Shown in pieces: positions 51,655 through 60,950 of a stretch of 64,000 nt of DNA (its first letter is position 1; each line of letters opens with the position of its first letter). The stretch covers positions 1 through 64,000 of the forward strand of contig CAYGDY010000003.1 of assembly GCA_964348795.1 (NCBI GenBank), written 5' to 3'. The DNA is from JADLAT01 sp964348795 (lineage in GTDB: Bacteria > Pseudomonadota > Alphaproteobacteria > Micavibrionales > Micavibrionaceae). The translations under genes and the position numbers were made by a program. Below the pieces are notes generated by a model. The model saw only the letters and a list, made by a program, of their open reading frames with translations. It had not been told where the DNA came from and did not search any database.

Positions 51655-52281
51655 TTACTCATTCAGCTTGCGTTTGGATTTGTCCGGATCGACAAAGACA
51701 AAAAGATTGGCCGGATGCTTGAGATCGGTTTTCAGGTAAAACAGCTCTACCTCGGTGATCAACCCCTGCGCGTCCACCACCCGCCATTTGGCAAGGGACA
51801 GGGCAGGGTCTTCCTTGAAACCCAGCGTCATAGACCCTGCCTCTGGATCATCACTCTGGTTGAGTGTGATCTGCAGAAAACCTCCGGCGCGTTTCACCTC
51901 TTTCACAGTCACATCGCCACTCAGTTTTAAATCCTTGCGCAGGAAAAAATCAGCCAGCGTCTGACCGATCGGCGCATTGGTTTGCTCACCAAGCTCCGCA
52001 TCATAGAAATAAATAAACAGGCCATCAGCCACCACAAAATCCTCGATCGGGGGATCATACTGAAAACGCAGTTTTCCAGGCCGCTGGAGGTAAAAGGTTC
52101 CCACCAACTGCGTCCCGTCATGCGTGGTCTGGACAAAGCGGGCTTTGGCGGACCCCAGAGATTGCAAGTATTTTTCGGCCCGCGCCACATCGGCCTTATC
52201 CTTGTCGGACAGAGCGGCCTGTGCGGGCAGGGTTGCCATGCACATCACAAGACAACATAAAAAGAATCGTAAAAATTTCAT
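51655..52281 (-). CDS. lolA: Outer-membrane lipoprotein carrier protein LolA
   Basis: Periplasmic carrier that moves lipoproteins to the outer membrane. ~208 residues from ATG 52281, with signal peptide ending at LPAQA|ALS. The fold is shown by SLGSAKARFVQTTHDG, FYLQRPGKLRFQYDPP and the final VFVDPDK. An earlier ATG (52320) adds 13 codons and is less likely. Confidence 0.9.
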   Translation of the reverse strand: MKFLRFFLCCLVMCMATLPAQAALSDKDKADVARAEKYLQSLGSAKARFVQTTHDGTQLVGTFYLQRPGKLRFQYDPPIEDFVVADGLFIYFYDAELGEQTNAPIGQTLADFFLRKDLKLSGDVTVKEVKRAGGFLQITLNQSDDPEAGSMTLGFKEDPALSLAKWRVVDAQGLITEVELFYLKTDLKHPANLFVFVDPDKSKRKLNE

Positions 52282-52365
52282 GGGGGATAGCGCTTTCATC
52301 ATTAAATGTGAAGTATTCATACTAAATTTAAAACCATACGGCGAGAATTTTATTTTTAAAACAGT

Positions 52366-52390
52366 CCCCTCTCCCCTCTGGGGAGAGGGG
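52366..52390 (-). repeat. Palindromic repeat family A, intergenic copy, possible alaS terminator
   Basis: A perfect 11-bp inverted repeat CCCCTCTCCCC (52366-52376) / GGGGAGAGGGG (52380-52390), 3-nt loop. On the minus strand it is followed by ACTGTTTT, so it may serve as a terminator for alaS, which ends at 52457. See the queE and alaS copies. Confidence 0.8.
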
Positions 52391-52456
52391 GCATAGGTCT
52401 TTTGATATCACTGCATATAGTACGTCAGAGCCATGCGCTCCCTTTCCTTCTCAAGA

Positions 52457-55426
52457 TCAAGATGCCAGTTTTTGTTTCACCGCGCTCAAAGCGTCTTCGG
52501 CCGCGCCGGCATTGGGGCCGCCGGCTTGCGCCATATCAGGCCGCCCGCCGCCACCTTGCCCGCCGAGCGCTTGCGCCCCGATTTTCACCAGATCCACCGC
52601 GTTGATGGTGGCGGTGAGGTCACTCGTGACCCCCACTACGATGGAGGCTTTGTCCTCGTTCGTGGCCACCAGCACAATCACGCCGGAGCCCAGCTTTTGT
52701 TTCAGGTCATCGACCATGGGCTTCAAGTCCTTGGCCGAAACCTCTTGCCCCAGAACCTTGCCAATGAATTTCACGCCGCCCACATCTTGCGCCTCTTCCG
52801 CGCCGCCGACGCTTTGCGTCGCCTGTGCACGGCCAAGATCAGCAATAGATTTTTTGAGCACCTTGATATGATACCCCAGCCCCTCTTCATCATCATCTTT
52901 TGAATCGATGAGGAAGGCATGACCGCTTAATTCTTTATAGTCCTGCTCTAATTGAGAAATTTCAGTACGAAGCCGCTCTATATTGTCCTGATGTTTCTGC
53001 TTCTGATGGGAGAGATACGCCTCTACCCGCGCGCCCGTGATGGCTTCCAAACGCCGGACCCCTGCGGAGAGAGAGCCTTCCGAGATGATTTTAAATTGCC
53101 CTATCTCGCCCGTAGATTTCACATGCGTCCCGCCGCAGAGCTCCACCGAAAACGCCTTTTTCGCGCCTGCCGGTTTTTGCCCCATGGACACCACGCGCAC
53201 TTCCTCATCATATTTTTCCCCGAACAGGGCCATGGCACCTGTCGCGCGCGCTTCCTCTATCGGGAGCACCAGCGTTTCCACGGGTGTATTGGCCTGAATT
53301 TCTGCATTCACCAGCGTTTCAACGGCTGTGATTTGTGCAGGTGTAACAGGCACAGGTTGCGAAATATCAAAGCGCGTGCGCTCGGAATCCTGCAAAGAGC
53401 CCTTTTGTGCCACATGATCCCCCAAGACTTGTCGCAAGGCTTCGTGCAGTAAATGCGTGGCGGAGTGATTGGCGCGGATGGCAGAGCGGCGGGCATGATT
53501 GACGTTCATCTGCACAGTATCGCCAACCTGCAGAGAAAAAATGTTTTCTTTGACTGTCCCCTCACCCCACCCCTCTCCCCAAAGGGGAGAGGGGGCTGTT
53601 TGAGAAGAATCTTGTCCCCTCTCCCCTTTGGGGAGAGGGGTGGGGTGAGGGGAGGATAATATTTTTACATGATGCAAATAAAGAGCGCCCAGTTGCTTTT
53701 TGACATCTGTGACAAGGGCTTGGCTTTCATCAGGCGTTGTTAAAACGCCACTATCCCCCACCTGCCCTCCGCTTTCAGCGTAAAACGGGGTTTGGTTGGT
53801 GATGATGATTCCCTCTTCACCTGCTTTTAAAGTTTCTACCTGCGCCCAATCAAAAGCGTCATCCCCGCGGCGCGCTTCAGCGCGCTCAAACTGCGGGGAA
53901 CCAGAGTCGTGAGCGGCTTTGCCGCTCGCATGCTCTGGATCCCGTTCGTGCAAGCGTCCTTCGGACGCGCCAACGGGATGACGGTATTGTTTTTTCACAA
54001 TCGCTTTGATCTGTCCATCAGCGTGCTCGAAATCATACCCTAAAAACTCTGTCGGGCCGACCTCGTCCAGAATGTCAAACCAGAGTTTTTCCGTCCCTGT
54101 ATCACCCGACCCCGCCCATGCAGAGCGGGCTTTTTTCTTTTGTTCCGCCATGCAGGTTTCAAAGGTGCTCACGTCCACCGCAATATTTTTCGCCTTCAGC
54201 GCATCTTGCGTGAGATCCAGCGGAAACCCGTACGTATCATAAAGTTTAAACGCGGTTTCGCCGGAAAATTTTTCGCCCGCAGAAAGGCCCGCCGATTCCT
54301 GCTCCAACATCTTTAAACCGCGCTCCAGCGTGACCTTAAACCGTTCTTCCTCGGATTTCAGGGTTTGCACAATCATCGCGCCCGCCCGCCCAAGCTCCGG
54401 ATACGCCCCCCCCATCTTGCCCAGCAGGGTCGGGAAAAGCTGATGCAATAAGGGCTCTTTCGCGCCCAGCAAATGGGCATGGCGCATCCCGCGCCGCATA
54501 ATCCGGCGCAACACATAACCCCGCCCTTCGTTGGACGGCATCACGCCATCGGCCATCAAAAAGGCAGAGGCACGCAGGTGATCGGCAATCACGCGGTGGC
54601 TGGCCGCTTGCGCCCCATCGGGGGAAACGCCTGTCAATGTCGCAGAATGCTCTATAATATCGCGAAGCAGATCAATCCCGTAATTGGACGTTTTGCCCTG
54701 CATCAAGGCAGACATCCGCTCCAGCCCCATGCCGGTGTCGATGGAGGGTTTGGGGAGCGGCGTGCGGGTGTAGCCCCCATTTCCATCGGGCTCCTGCTCG
54801 AACTGCATAAAGACCAGATTCCAAAATTCCAGAAAACGGTCACCGTCTTCCTCGGGGCTTCCGGGTGGGCCACCTGCCAAGGCTTCGCCCTGATCATAGA
54901 AAATCTCAGAGCACGGGCCGCACGGGCCGGTATCGCCCATCATCCAGAAATTATCATTGGTTTTGATGCGGATAATTTTCTCGTCCGAAAACCCTGCGAT
55001 TTTTTTCCACAGATCCACGGCTTGCTCGTCATCATGATACACGGTCACCAGCAATTTATCCTTTGGCATGGCAAAGCCCTTGGAGATGAGCTCCCACGCA
55101 TAGGTGATGGCCTCCTCCTTGAAATAATCCCCAAAGGAAAAATTCCCCATCATTTCAAAAAACGTATGGTGCCGCGCCGTGTAGCCCACATTGTCCAGAT
55201 CGTTGTGCTTGCCGCCCGCCCGCACGCATTTCTGCGCGGTGGTGGCGCGGGTATAGGGGCGTTTTTCCTTGCCCGTAAAAACATCCTTGAACTGGACCAT
55301 ACCGGAATTGGTGAACATCAAGGTCGGGTCGTTTTGCGGCACGAGGGACGAGGACGGCACGACCTCATGCCCCTGCGCCTTAAAATAGCCTAAAAATTCA
55401 TTGCGAATATCATTGACGGTTTTCAT
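52457..55426 (-). CDS. alaS: Alanine-tRNA ligase, enlarged by two in-frame palindromic insertions
   Basis: Charges tRNA-Ala in translation. 989 residues, about 100 longer than the usual ~880. N-terminal class II motifs are intact: GHEVVPSSSLVPQNDPTLMFTN, then HHTFFEMMGNFSFGDYFK and TGMGLERMSALM. The editing domain has the RANHSATHLLHEALR site and the CGGTHVKSTGEIG motif. Two blocks look foreign. The first (from the N-terminal side, encoded at ~53858-53984) is HPVGASEGRLHERDPEHASG and onward. The second (53558-53652) is PTPLPKGERG and PSPLWGEGWGEG. Both are read in frame and both match repeat elements found elsewhere in this window. The core motifs are complete, so the enzyme is expected to work. 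Confidence 0.97.
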   Translation of the reverse strand: MKTVNDIRNEFLGYFKAQGHEVVPSSSLVPQNDPTLMFTNSGMVQFKDVFTGKEKRPYTRATTAQKCVRAGGKHNDLDNVGYTARHHTFFEMMGNFSFGDYFKEEAITYAWELISKGFAMPKDKLLVTVYHDDEQAVDLWKKIAGFSDEKIIRIKTNDNFWMMGDTGPCGPCSEIFYDQGEALAGGPPGSPEEDGDRFLEFWNLVFMQFEQEPDGNGGYTRTPLPKPSIDTGMGLERMSALMQGKTSNYGIDLLRDIIEHSATLTGVSPDGAQAASHRVIADHLRASAFLMADGVMPSNEGRGYVLRRIMRRGMRHAHLLGAKEPLLHQLFPTLLGKMGGAYPELGRAGAMIVQTLKSEEERFKVTLERGLKMLEQESAGLSAGEKFSGETAFKLYDTYGFPLDLTQDALKAKNIAVDVSTFETCMAEQKKKARSAWAGSGDTGTEKLWFDILDEVGPTEFLGYDFEHADGQIKAIVKKQYRHPVGASEGRLHERDPEHASGKAAHDSGSPQFERAEARRGDDAFDWAQVETLKAGEEGIIITNQTPFYAESGGQVGDSGVLTTPDESQALVTDVKKQLGALYLHHVKILSSPHPTPLPKGERGQDSSQTAPSPLWGEGWGEGTVKENIFSLQVGDTVQMNVNHARRSAIRANHSATHLLHEALRQVLGDHVAQKGSLQDSERTRFDISQPVPVTPAQITAVETLVNAEIQANTPVETLVLPIEEARATGAMALFGEKYDEEVRVVSMGQKPAGAKKAFSVELCGGTHVKSTGEIGQFKIISEGSLSAGVRRLEAITGARVEAYLSHQKQKHQDNIERLRTEISQLEQDYKELSGHAFLIDSKDDDEEGLGYHIKVLKKSIADLGRAQATQSVGGAEEAQDVGGVKFIGKVLGQEVSAKDLKPMVDDLKQKLGSGVIVLVATNEDKASIVVGVTSDLTATINAVDLVKIGAQALGGQGGGGRPDMAQAGGPNAGAAEDALSAVKQKLAS
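53558..53652. repeat. Palindromic repeat family A, two opposing copies in alaS (perfect 37-bp inverted repeat)
   Basis: Bases 53558-53594 and 53616-53652 are exact reverse complements (37 bp) with 21 bp between. Each half itself contains the 11-bp CCCCTCTCCCC/GGGGAGAGGGG palindrome. Both are translated within AlaS. Confidence 0.93.
53858..53984. repeat. Palindromic repeat family B, copy inside alaS
   Basis: Two abutting palindromes. The half at 53938-53984 has arms ATCCCGTT (53939-53946) and AACGGGAT (53972-53979) with an inner stem GCGTCC-TTC-GGACGC (53954-53968). The other half contains ATCCCCGC / GCGGGGAA and a GAGCGGC/GCCGCTC hairpin. The outer arms are identical to those of the 19779 copy. 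Confidence 0.88.
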
Positions 55427-55471
55427 GGTTTACGCTCTATTTCCAGTGACGTTATAGTGTATGAGGACTTT

Positions 55472-56236
55472 ATGCAGGAATTTTTAGCACTTGCCAAGAA
55501 CTTAGCCGACGCGGCGGGCGAAATTATCAGGCAGTATTACCGCCAGCCCTTTGATGTCATCAGCAAAAGCGATGAAAGCCCCGTGACCATTGCGGATCGA
55601 ATGGTGGAGGAAGCCTTGCGAGCGATGATCGAGGCCGCCCGCCCCGAGGACGGTATTCTGGGCGAAGAATTTGGCACAAAACCATCCCAAAACGGGCTTA
55701 CATGGGTGATAGACCCGATTGACGGCACAAAATCCTTTGTCATTGGCCGCCCGACTTTCGGGACACTCATTGCGTTGTGGGAGGAGGACAGGCCGCTGAT
55801 TGGCATCATCGACCAGCCTATCTCAGGGGAGCGCTGGATCGGGGCGGACGAAGTAACAACATATAACGGTATGCCTGTGCGCACGCGGCCCTGTGAATCC
55901 CTCAAAAACGCCTGCTGTGCCAGTACGACTCCGGCCATGTTTTCAAAAACCGGCCCTGTGTACGAGGCCTTTGAACGGGAAACGAAAATGCTAGCCTGGG
56001 GCGGGGATTGTTATATTTACGGCCTGCTGGCCAGTGGATTTCTGGATATTACGGTGGAGGCGAGCCTTTCACCCTATGATTATGCCGCGCTTGTCCCGAT
56101 TGTCCAGAATGCAGGGGGGCATATATCGGATTTTGCCGGCGCGCCCCTGACTTTGCGCTCGGACGGGACGGTGATTGCGCTCGGGGATGCGAGGTTGTGG
56201 GAGAAGGTTCAGGGGCTTTTGCGCGCCAACACATAA
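55472..56236 (+). CDS. hisN: Histidinol-phosphatase of the inositol monophosphatase family (HisN)
   Basis: ~254 residues. Metal-binding motifs GEEFG (Glu-Glu) and WVIDPIDGTKSFVIG (IDPIDGT), then the second motif VEASLSPYDYAALVPI. Closest in pattern to HisN-type histidinol-phosphate phosphatases, which fits the nearby hisC. Inositol monophosphatase or CysQ cannot be fully excluded. ATG 55472 has GAGG 5 nt upstream; the GTG at 55457 is less likely. The 3' end overlaps the convergent folA by 28 bp. Confidence 0.87.
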   Translation: MQEFLALAKNLADAAGEIIRQYYRQPFDVISKSDESPVTIADRMVEEALRAMIEAARPEDGILGEEFGTKPSQNGLTWVIDPIDGTKSFVIGRPTFGTLIALWEEDRPLIGIIDQPISGERWIGADEVTTYNGMPVRTRPCESLKNACCASTTPAMFSKTGPVYEAFERETKMLAWGGDCYIYGLLASGFLDITVEASLSPYDYAALVPIVQNAGGHISDFAGAPLTLRSDGTVIALGDARLWEKVQGLLRANT

Positions 56237-56733
56237 ACCGTAAAAGACGGGCGGTCTTTGGCGGGGTCGGCGGGGAAGGCTTTCTCCGAAAGCATGGTCC
56301 ATTCGGCAGGGTCAAACGCAGGGAACACGGTATCGCCTTTGTAATCACGGTCCAGCACCGTCAGATAGAGCCGTTCCACAAGTGGCAGGGTTTGTTTGTA
56401 AATCTCCCCGCCGCCCGTGATAAAGATTTCATCCGTCTCCAGCGCGCAGGCCTTTTCTTTAGCCAGTGCAAGCCCTGCCTCGATCGTAAGGACATAAAAC
56501 ACCTGATCGGGGAAGGGATTATCCTGCGCAGAGCGGCGAGAAATCACAATGTGCGGACGGCCTGGCAGGGGTTTGGAGCCGAGCGACTCAAAGGATTTAC
56601 GCCCCATCACCAAAGGCTTTCCCATGGTGGTGGTCTTGAAATGCTTGAGGTCTTCCGGCAGGTGCCAGATCAGGGCATTATCCCGCCCGATGACGTGATT
56701 GCGGGCCATGGCTACGATGGCAGAAACGGTCAT
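56209..56733 (-). CDS. folA: Dihydrofolate reductase
   Basis: ~174 residues. VSAIVAMARNHVIGRDNALIWHLPEDLKHFK (start and substrate Asp in the PEDL motif), GRKSFESL, RPHIVISRR and FITGGGEIYKQTLPL. Reduces dihydrofolate with NADPH. Start ATG 56733 is chosen over 56742 (both are close). The convergent hisN 3' end overlaps its last ~9 codons. folB follows divergently. No thyA is in the window. Confidence 0.96.
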   Translation of the reverse strand: MTVSAIVAMARNHVIGRDNALIWHLPEDLKHFKTTTMGKPLVMGRKSFESLGSKPLPGRPHIVISRRSAQDNPFPDQVFYVLTIEAGLALAKEKACALETDEIFITGGGEIYKQTLPLVERLYLTVLDRDYKGDTVFPAFDPAEWTMLSEKAFPADPAKDRPSFTVYVLARKSP

Positions 56734-56802
56734 ATGCCCCATGCTCTTTTCTTTCCCTTAGGTTAAGGCTATACAGGGACTATCAAACCACAAAGGCACG
56801 CC

Positions 56803-57201
56803 ATGACAAAAGATTTTATCGACAACACGGTCCAGATTATCTTGAACAATGTGGTTCTGGATGTGCGCATCGGGCTGGAGGATCATGAAAAGGGCCGCAC
56901 ACAGCGTATCTTGGTGAATATCGCGCTCTATGCGCAGGCGGGGGCGTATCTTTCCACCGTCACGCCCGAAACCTTGATAAATTATAATGTCATCCACAGC
57001 GCCCTGCAAAACTGGGCAAATCGGCCCCATGTGGAGTTGATTGAAACCTATGTGAACGAATTGCTGGTCCTGTGCTTTGAAGATCCGCGTGTGGAGGCGG
57101 TGGACCTGTCCATCACCAAACCGGATATCTACGACAATGCGGAGGAGGTCGGCGTGCGAGTCAGCATGAGCCGCACTATATACCAGACAACATATTGCTG
57201 A
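56803..57201 (+). CDS. folB: Dihydroneopterin aldolase FolB
   Basis: 132 residues. DVRIGLEDHEKGRTQRI (substrate Glu), YNVIHSALQNWA, and SITKPDIYDNAEEVGV (catalytic Lys). Makes 6-hydroxymethyl-dihydropterin in folate synthesis. The stop codon directly abuts the convergent gyrB stop (0-bp gap). Confidence 0.93.
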   Translation: MTKDFIDNTVQIILNNVVLDVRIGLEDHEKGRTQRILVNIALYAQAGAYLSTVTPETLINYNVIHSALQNWANRPHVELIETYVNELLVLCFEDPRVEAVDLSITKPDIYDNAEEVGVRVSMSRTIYQTTYC

Positions 57202-59679
57202 TTACGCATCCACATTCCGGACTTTGAGCGCGTTGTCCTGAATAAACTCCCTGCGGGGTTCCACGACATCGCCCATAAGAGTCGAGAAGATTTCATCGGC
57301 CTTGACGGCATCGGCCACATTGACCTGCAGGAGCGTCCGCACATTGGGGTCGAGCGTCGTTTCCCAGAGCTGTTCGGGGTTCATTTCCCCAAGACCCTTA
57401 TAACGGGCAATGGCAATCCCCTTCCGGCCCGCCTCTATAATCCGGTCATAAAAGGCGGCTGGGCCGTTGACCTTCGAGAGCACTTTTTCGCCCGAACGGA
57501 TTTCAACCGGCTTGACGAAAACCTCCTGAAGCCACGGGCCCGCACTGTGCAAGCGCCGCGCATCGGGCGAGCGGATACGGTCCACGGAGAGCCGCACACG
57601 TTCTGTTACGCCGCGCTCTGTCCGCTCGAAATTATAGCCGCCCACGGGCGTAAATTCCCCTTTCCATGTGCGGGCATTGACGGCGGCAATCGCATTCAAG
57701 CGCTCTGCCACTGCTTTGGCATGGGTCTCACCCAGCGATGAATTATCAAAAACGGCATCATCGAACGCACCCGCAATGGCGGCTTGCTCCACCACACGGC
57801 GATTCCCCGCCTTTTGGCTTAGCGCGTTGATGGAAGCGCGGATTTTTCGTGATTCCATCAAGGTATCCTTCAAATCCTGCCCCGATCGAATGGAGCCTGA
57901 GCCATCCCTGATCGTCATATCAGACAAGGCCATATCAATCAGATAATCCTCAAGACCGCGCTCGTCCTTAATATACAGCTCTCCCGCATTACCGCGTTTC
58001 ACTTTGAACAGGGGCGGTTGAGCGATATATAAATACCCGCGCTCGATCACCTGCGGCATGTGCCGGAAGAAAAAGGTGAGCAAGAGTGTGCGGATATGGG
58101 ACCCGTCCACGTCCGCATCGGTCATGATAATGATTTTGTGATAGCGGGCCTTTTCAATGTTAAATTCTTCCGGCCCGATAGAGGTACCGAGCGCGGTGAT
58201 GAGCGTCCCGATCTGCTCGGACGCCAGCATTTTATCAAAGCGGGCACGCTCCACATTCAAAATTTTTCCGCGCAAGGGCAAAATGGCTTGATTATGACGG
58301 TCCCGGGCCTGTTTCGCGGAACCGCCCGCCGAATCTCCCTCAACGATAAAGATTTCTGAAATGGCGGGGTCCTTCGACTGGCAATCGGCCAGCTTGCCGG
58401 GCAGGTTGGACACATCCATGACCCCCTTGCGCCGCGTGAGTTCCCGCGCGCGCCGCGCGGCTTCCCGTGCCATGGCCGCTTCGGAGATTTTGGCAACGAT
58501 CAGTTTGCCTTCGGCAGGATGTTCTTCCAACCAAGTGCCCAGATGCTCCATAATCGCGCTTTCAACAATCGGGCGCACTTCCGAGGAGACAAGCTTGTCC
58601 TTGGTCTGCGAAGAAAATTTCGGGTCCGGCACCTTGACAGAGAGCACGCAGGTCATGCCCTCGCGCATGTCCTCTCCGGTCAGCTTGATTTTGTCCTTTT
58701 TCAATAAACCCTTTTCTTCGGAATATTTCTGCAAAACCCGTGTCAGGGCGTTTCTAAAGCCCGCCAAATGCGTACCCCCATCACGCTGAGGGATGTTGTT
58801 GGTAAAACACAGCATGGTTTCATGATAGGCATCGGTCCATTCCAGCGCGGCCTCGACGGTGACACCGCTCACGTCATCGAACGCCTTGACAGTGATGGGG
58901 GGTCTTGAAAGGGCTTTTTTGGTGCGATCGAGATATTCCACAAAGCTTTCGATCCCGCCCTCATAGTGCAGATGCACCTGTTTGCGCTCCTCGTCCTGTT
59001 CAGGCCGGTTATCCGTCAAATAGATATTCACGCCGGAATTGAGGAAGGCCAGCTCCCGCAAACGGTTTTCCAGCGTTTTGAAATCAAATTCCGTCATCGT
59101 AAAGGTTTCGGTCGAAGGCAGGAAGGTGACTTGCGTCCCCGTCCGCTCTCCCTCCAGCATGTCCCGAACGGGTTTCAAGGGCGCAACCGGCTCCCCCATT
59201 TTAAAGCGCATATGCCATTCGTGCCCATCGCGGCGGACATTGAGATCCAGATACTCGGACAACGCATTGACCACCGATACCCCGACCCCGTGCAAACCGC
59301 CCGAAACCTTATAGGAGTTGGAGTCAAATTTCCCGCCTGCGTGAAGCTGGGTCATGATAACCTCGGCCGCAGACACGCCTTCCTCGCTGTGGATCGCCAC
59401 CGGAACCCCGCGCCCGTTATCCTTCACGGTGACAGAGCCGTCTGCATTCAATATCACGTCGATCCGGTCGCAATAGCCCGCCAGCGATTCGTCAATCGCG
59501 TTATCCACGACCTCGTACACCATGTGATGCAGGCCCGAGCCATCATCCGTATCGCCGATATACATGCCGGGCCGCTTGCGCACCGCATCCAGTCCGCGCA
59601 GGACCTTAATCGAATCGGCTCCGTAATCATCGTTGTCCCCGATTTTTTTGACATTCACATTCGCCAAGGCTTCGGTCAT
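57202..59679 (-). CDS. gyrB: DNA gyrase subunit B
   Basis: 825 residues. ATPase domain: EVVDNAIDESLAGYCD, KDNGRGVPVAIHSEEG, YKVSGGLHGVGVSVVNALS. Toprim domain: VEGDSAGGSAKQARDRHNQAI, DVDGSHIRTLLLTFFFRHM. The C-terminal domain ends RREFIQDNALKVRNVDA. Introduces negative supercoils together with GyrA. The start at 59679 is divergent from hisC. Length is as in alphaproteobacteria. Confidence 0.98.
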   Translation of the reverse strand: MTEALANVNVKKIGDNDDYGADSIKVLRGLDAVRKRPGMYIGDTDDGSGLHHMVYEVVDNAIDESLAGYCDRIDVILNADGSVTVKDNGRGVPVAIHSEEGVSAAEVIMTQLHAGGKFDSNSYKVSGGLHGVGVSVVNALSEYLDLNVRRDGHEWHMRFKMGEPVAPLKPVRDMLEGERTGTQVTFLPSTETFTMTEFDFKTLENRLRELAFLNSGVNIYLTDNRPEQDEERKQVHLHYEGGIESFVEYLDRTKKALSRPPITVKAFDDVSGVTVEAALEWTDAYHETMLCFTNNIPQRDGGTHLAGFRNALTRVLQKYSEEKGLLKKDKIKLTGEDMREGMTCVLSVKVPDPKFSSQTKDKLVSSEVRPIVESAIMEHLGTWLEEHPAEGKLIVAKISEAAMAREAARRARELTRRKGVMDVSNLPGKLADCQSKDPAISEIFIVEGDSAGGSAKQARDRHNQAILPLRGKILNVERARFDKMLASEQIGTLITALGTSIGPEEFNIEKARYHKIIIMTDADVDGSHIRTLLLTFFFRHMPQVIERGYLYIAQPPLFKVKRGNAGELYIKDERGLEDYLIDMALSDMTIRDGSGSIRSGQDLKDTLMESRKIRASINALSQKAGNRRVVEQAAIAGAFDDAVFDNSSLGETHAKAVAERLNAIAAVNARTWKGEFTPVGGYNFERTERGVTERVRLSVDRIRSPDARRLHSAGPWLQEVFVKPVEIRSGEKVLSKVNGPAAFYDRIIEAGRKGIAIARYKGLGEMNPEQLWETTLDPNVRTLLQVNVADAVKADEIFSTLMGDVVEPRREFIQDNALKVRNVDA

Positions 59680-59710
59680 AAAATTATCCTTTAGTCTTCA
59701 GTTAAAAGCA

Positions 59711-59740
59711 TTGATTTTTCTTATTTTTCACGTCTATTGT
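59711..59740 (+). promoter_or_regulatory. Weak candidate promoter for hisC
   Basis: TTGATT (59711-59716), an 18-bp spacer and TATTGT (59735-59740), in the ~115-bp gap between the divergent gyrB and hisC starts. Only a moderate match. Confidence 0.3.
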
Positions 59741-59794
59741 GTATAGCATACTCCACAGAAAAACCATAAGAAAAGCTGTAAAAAGACTCAAAAA

Positions 59795-60910
59795 ATGAAC
59801 AAGAAAATGAGCCCCGCCATCCATCCGGCCCTGTATGACCTGATTCGCCTGCATTACAAGGCGTTACAGGGTTATGTCTCGGCGGGCATGGAAGTTAAAA
59901 AGGATTTGGAAAAGCTGTTTTTGAACGCCAATGAAAACCCCTATGAATTACCAGGCCTCGAAGGGTTTAACCGCTATCCGGAGCCACAGCCCGAGGCCTT
60001 GGCCGAAGCCTATGCCAGAGCGTACGGGATAGAACCCGATCAAATCATCATGACACGTGGCGCGGACGAGGCGATTGTGATCCTGACCAAGCTGTTTTGC
60101 GAGCCGCACAAAGATGCGATACTGATCTGCCCGCCCACCTTTGGCATGTACGGCGTGGACGCACGGGCCCTGCCTGCGGAGGTTGTGGAGGTGCCGCTTT
60201 TGAAACAAGGCGGGACCTATACGCTTGACAGGAACGGGATCGTGCAGGCCGCGCGGGATCCCGCCCACTCTATCAAATTGATTTATATCTGTAGCCCGAA
60301 CAACCCCACGGCCACATCGTTTTCTCACGAAATCATTTCAGAAATTTGCGAGGCCGTGGAAGGGCATGCGGTGGTCATTCTGGATGAAACCTATGCCGAG
60401 TTTTCGGCACAAGGGAGCATGACTGGGGATTTGGAGAGCACGCCCAATCTGATTATCTTGCGCACGCTGTCAAAATCCTATGCCTTTGCGGGGATGCGGA
60501 TGGGCAGTTTTCTGTGCGGGGACGCAGAGTTTATCGCCTTTTGCAAGTCCAAGTGTCTGGATGCCTATCCCCTGCCGCTGGCCAGCATCGAGGCGGCCTT
60601 TCATGTGCTGAGCCCTGAGATTTCGGCCATCGCCAAGGAGAATATCAAAAAATTACTGGCCGAGCGGGACCGGATGAAAACCGCGCTGGAAGCCTCGGCC
60701 CAAGTGACTTACGTGTATCCGTCCGATGCCAATTTCCTGCTGGTGAAGATGAAGGATGCCCAAGGCTTTCATGCGCACTGCATGGCGCAGAATGTGATTT
60801 TACGGGATTTTTCAAACAAGGTGGGCACGGAAAACTGCCTTCGGATCTCCATCGGCACGCCGGAGCAAAATAACCGCGTTCTGGCGCTGTTGGAAGAGTT
60901 TGCGTTGTAA
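59795..60910 (+). CDS. hisC: Histidinol-phosphate aminotransferase
   Basis: 371 residues, class I/II fold. The start has LNANENPYELPG, the family hallmark; the PLP-binding region is SPNNPTATSFS and DETYAEFS; the catalytic Lys is in RTLSKSYAFAGMRMG. Transfers the amino group in histidine synthesis. Together with hisN it suggests a dispersed his pathway. Upstream bases are A/T-rich, shared with gyrB. Confidence 0.94.
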   Translation: MNKKMSPAIHPALYDLIRLHYKALQGYVSAGMEVKKDLEKLFLNANENPYELPGLEGFNRYPEPQPEALAEAYARAYGIEPDQIIMTRGADEAIVILTKLFCEPHKDAILICPPTFGMYGVDARALPAEVVEVPLLKQGGTYTLDRNGIVQAARDPAHSIKLIYICSPNNPTATSFSHEIISEICEAVEGHAVVILDETYAEFSAQGSMTGDLESTPNLIILRTLSKSYAFAGMRMGSFLCGDAEFIAFCKSKCLDAYPLPLASIEAAFHVLSPEISAIAKENIKKLLAERDRMKTALEASAQVTYVYPSDANFLLVKMKDAQGFHAHCMAQNVILRDFSNKVGTENCLRISIGTPEQNNRVLALLEEFAL

Positions 60911-60950
60911 TTTTGAAAGGCAAAACGCCCACGGGATGACAGAGATAATG

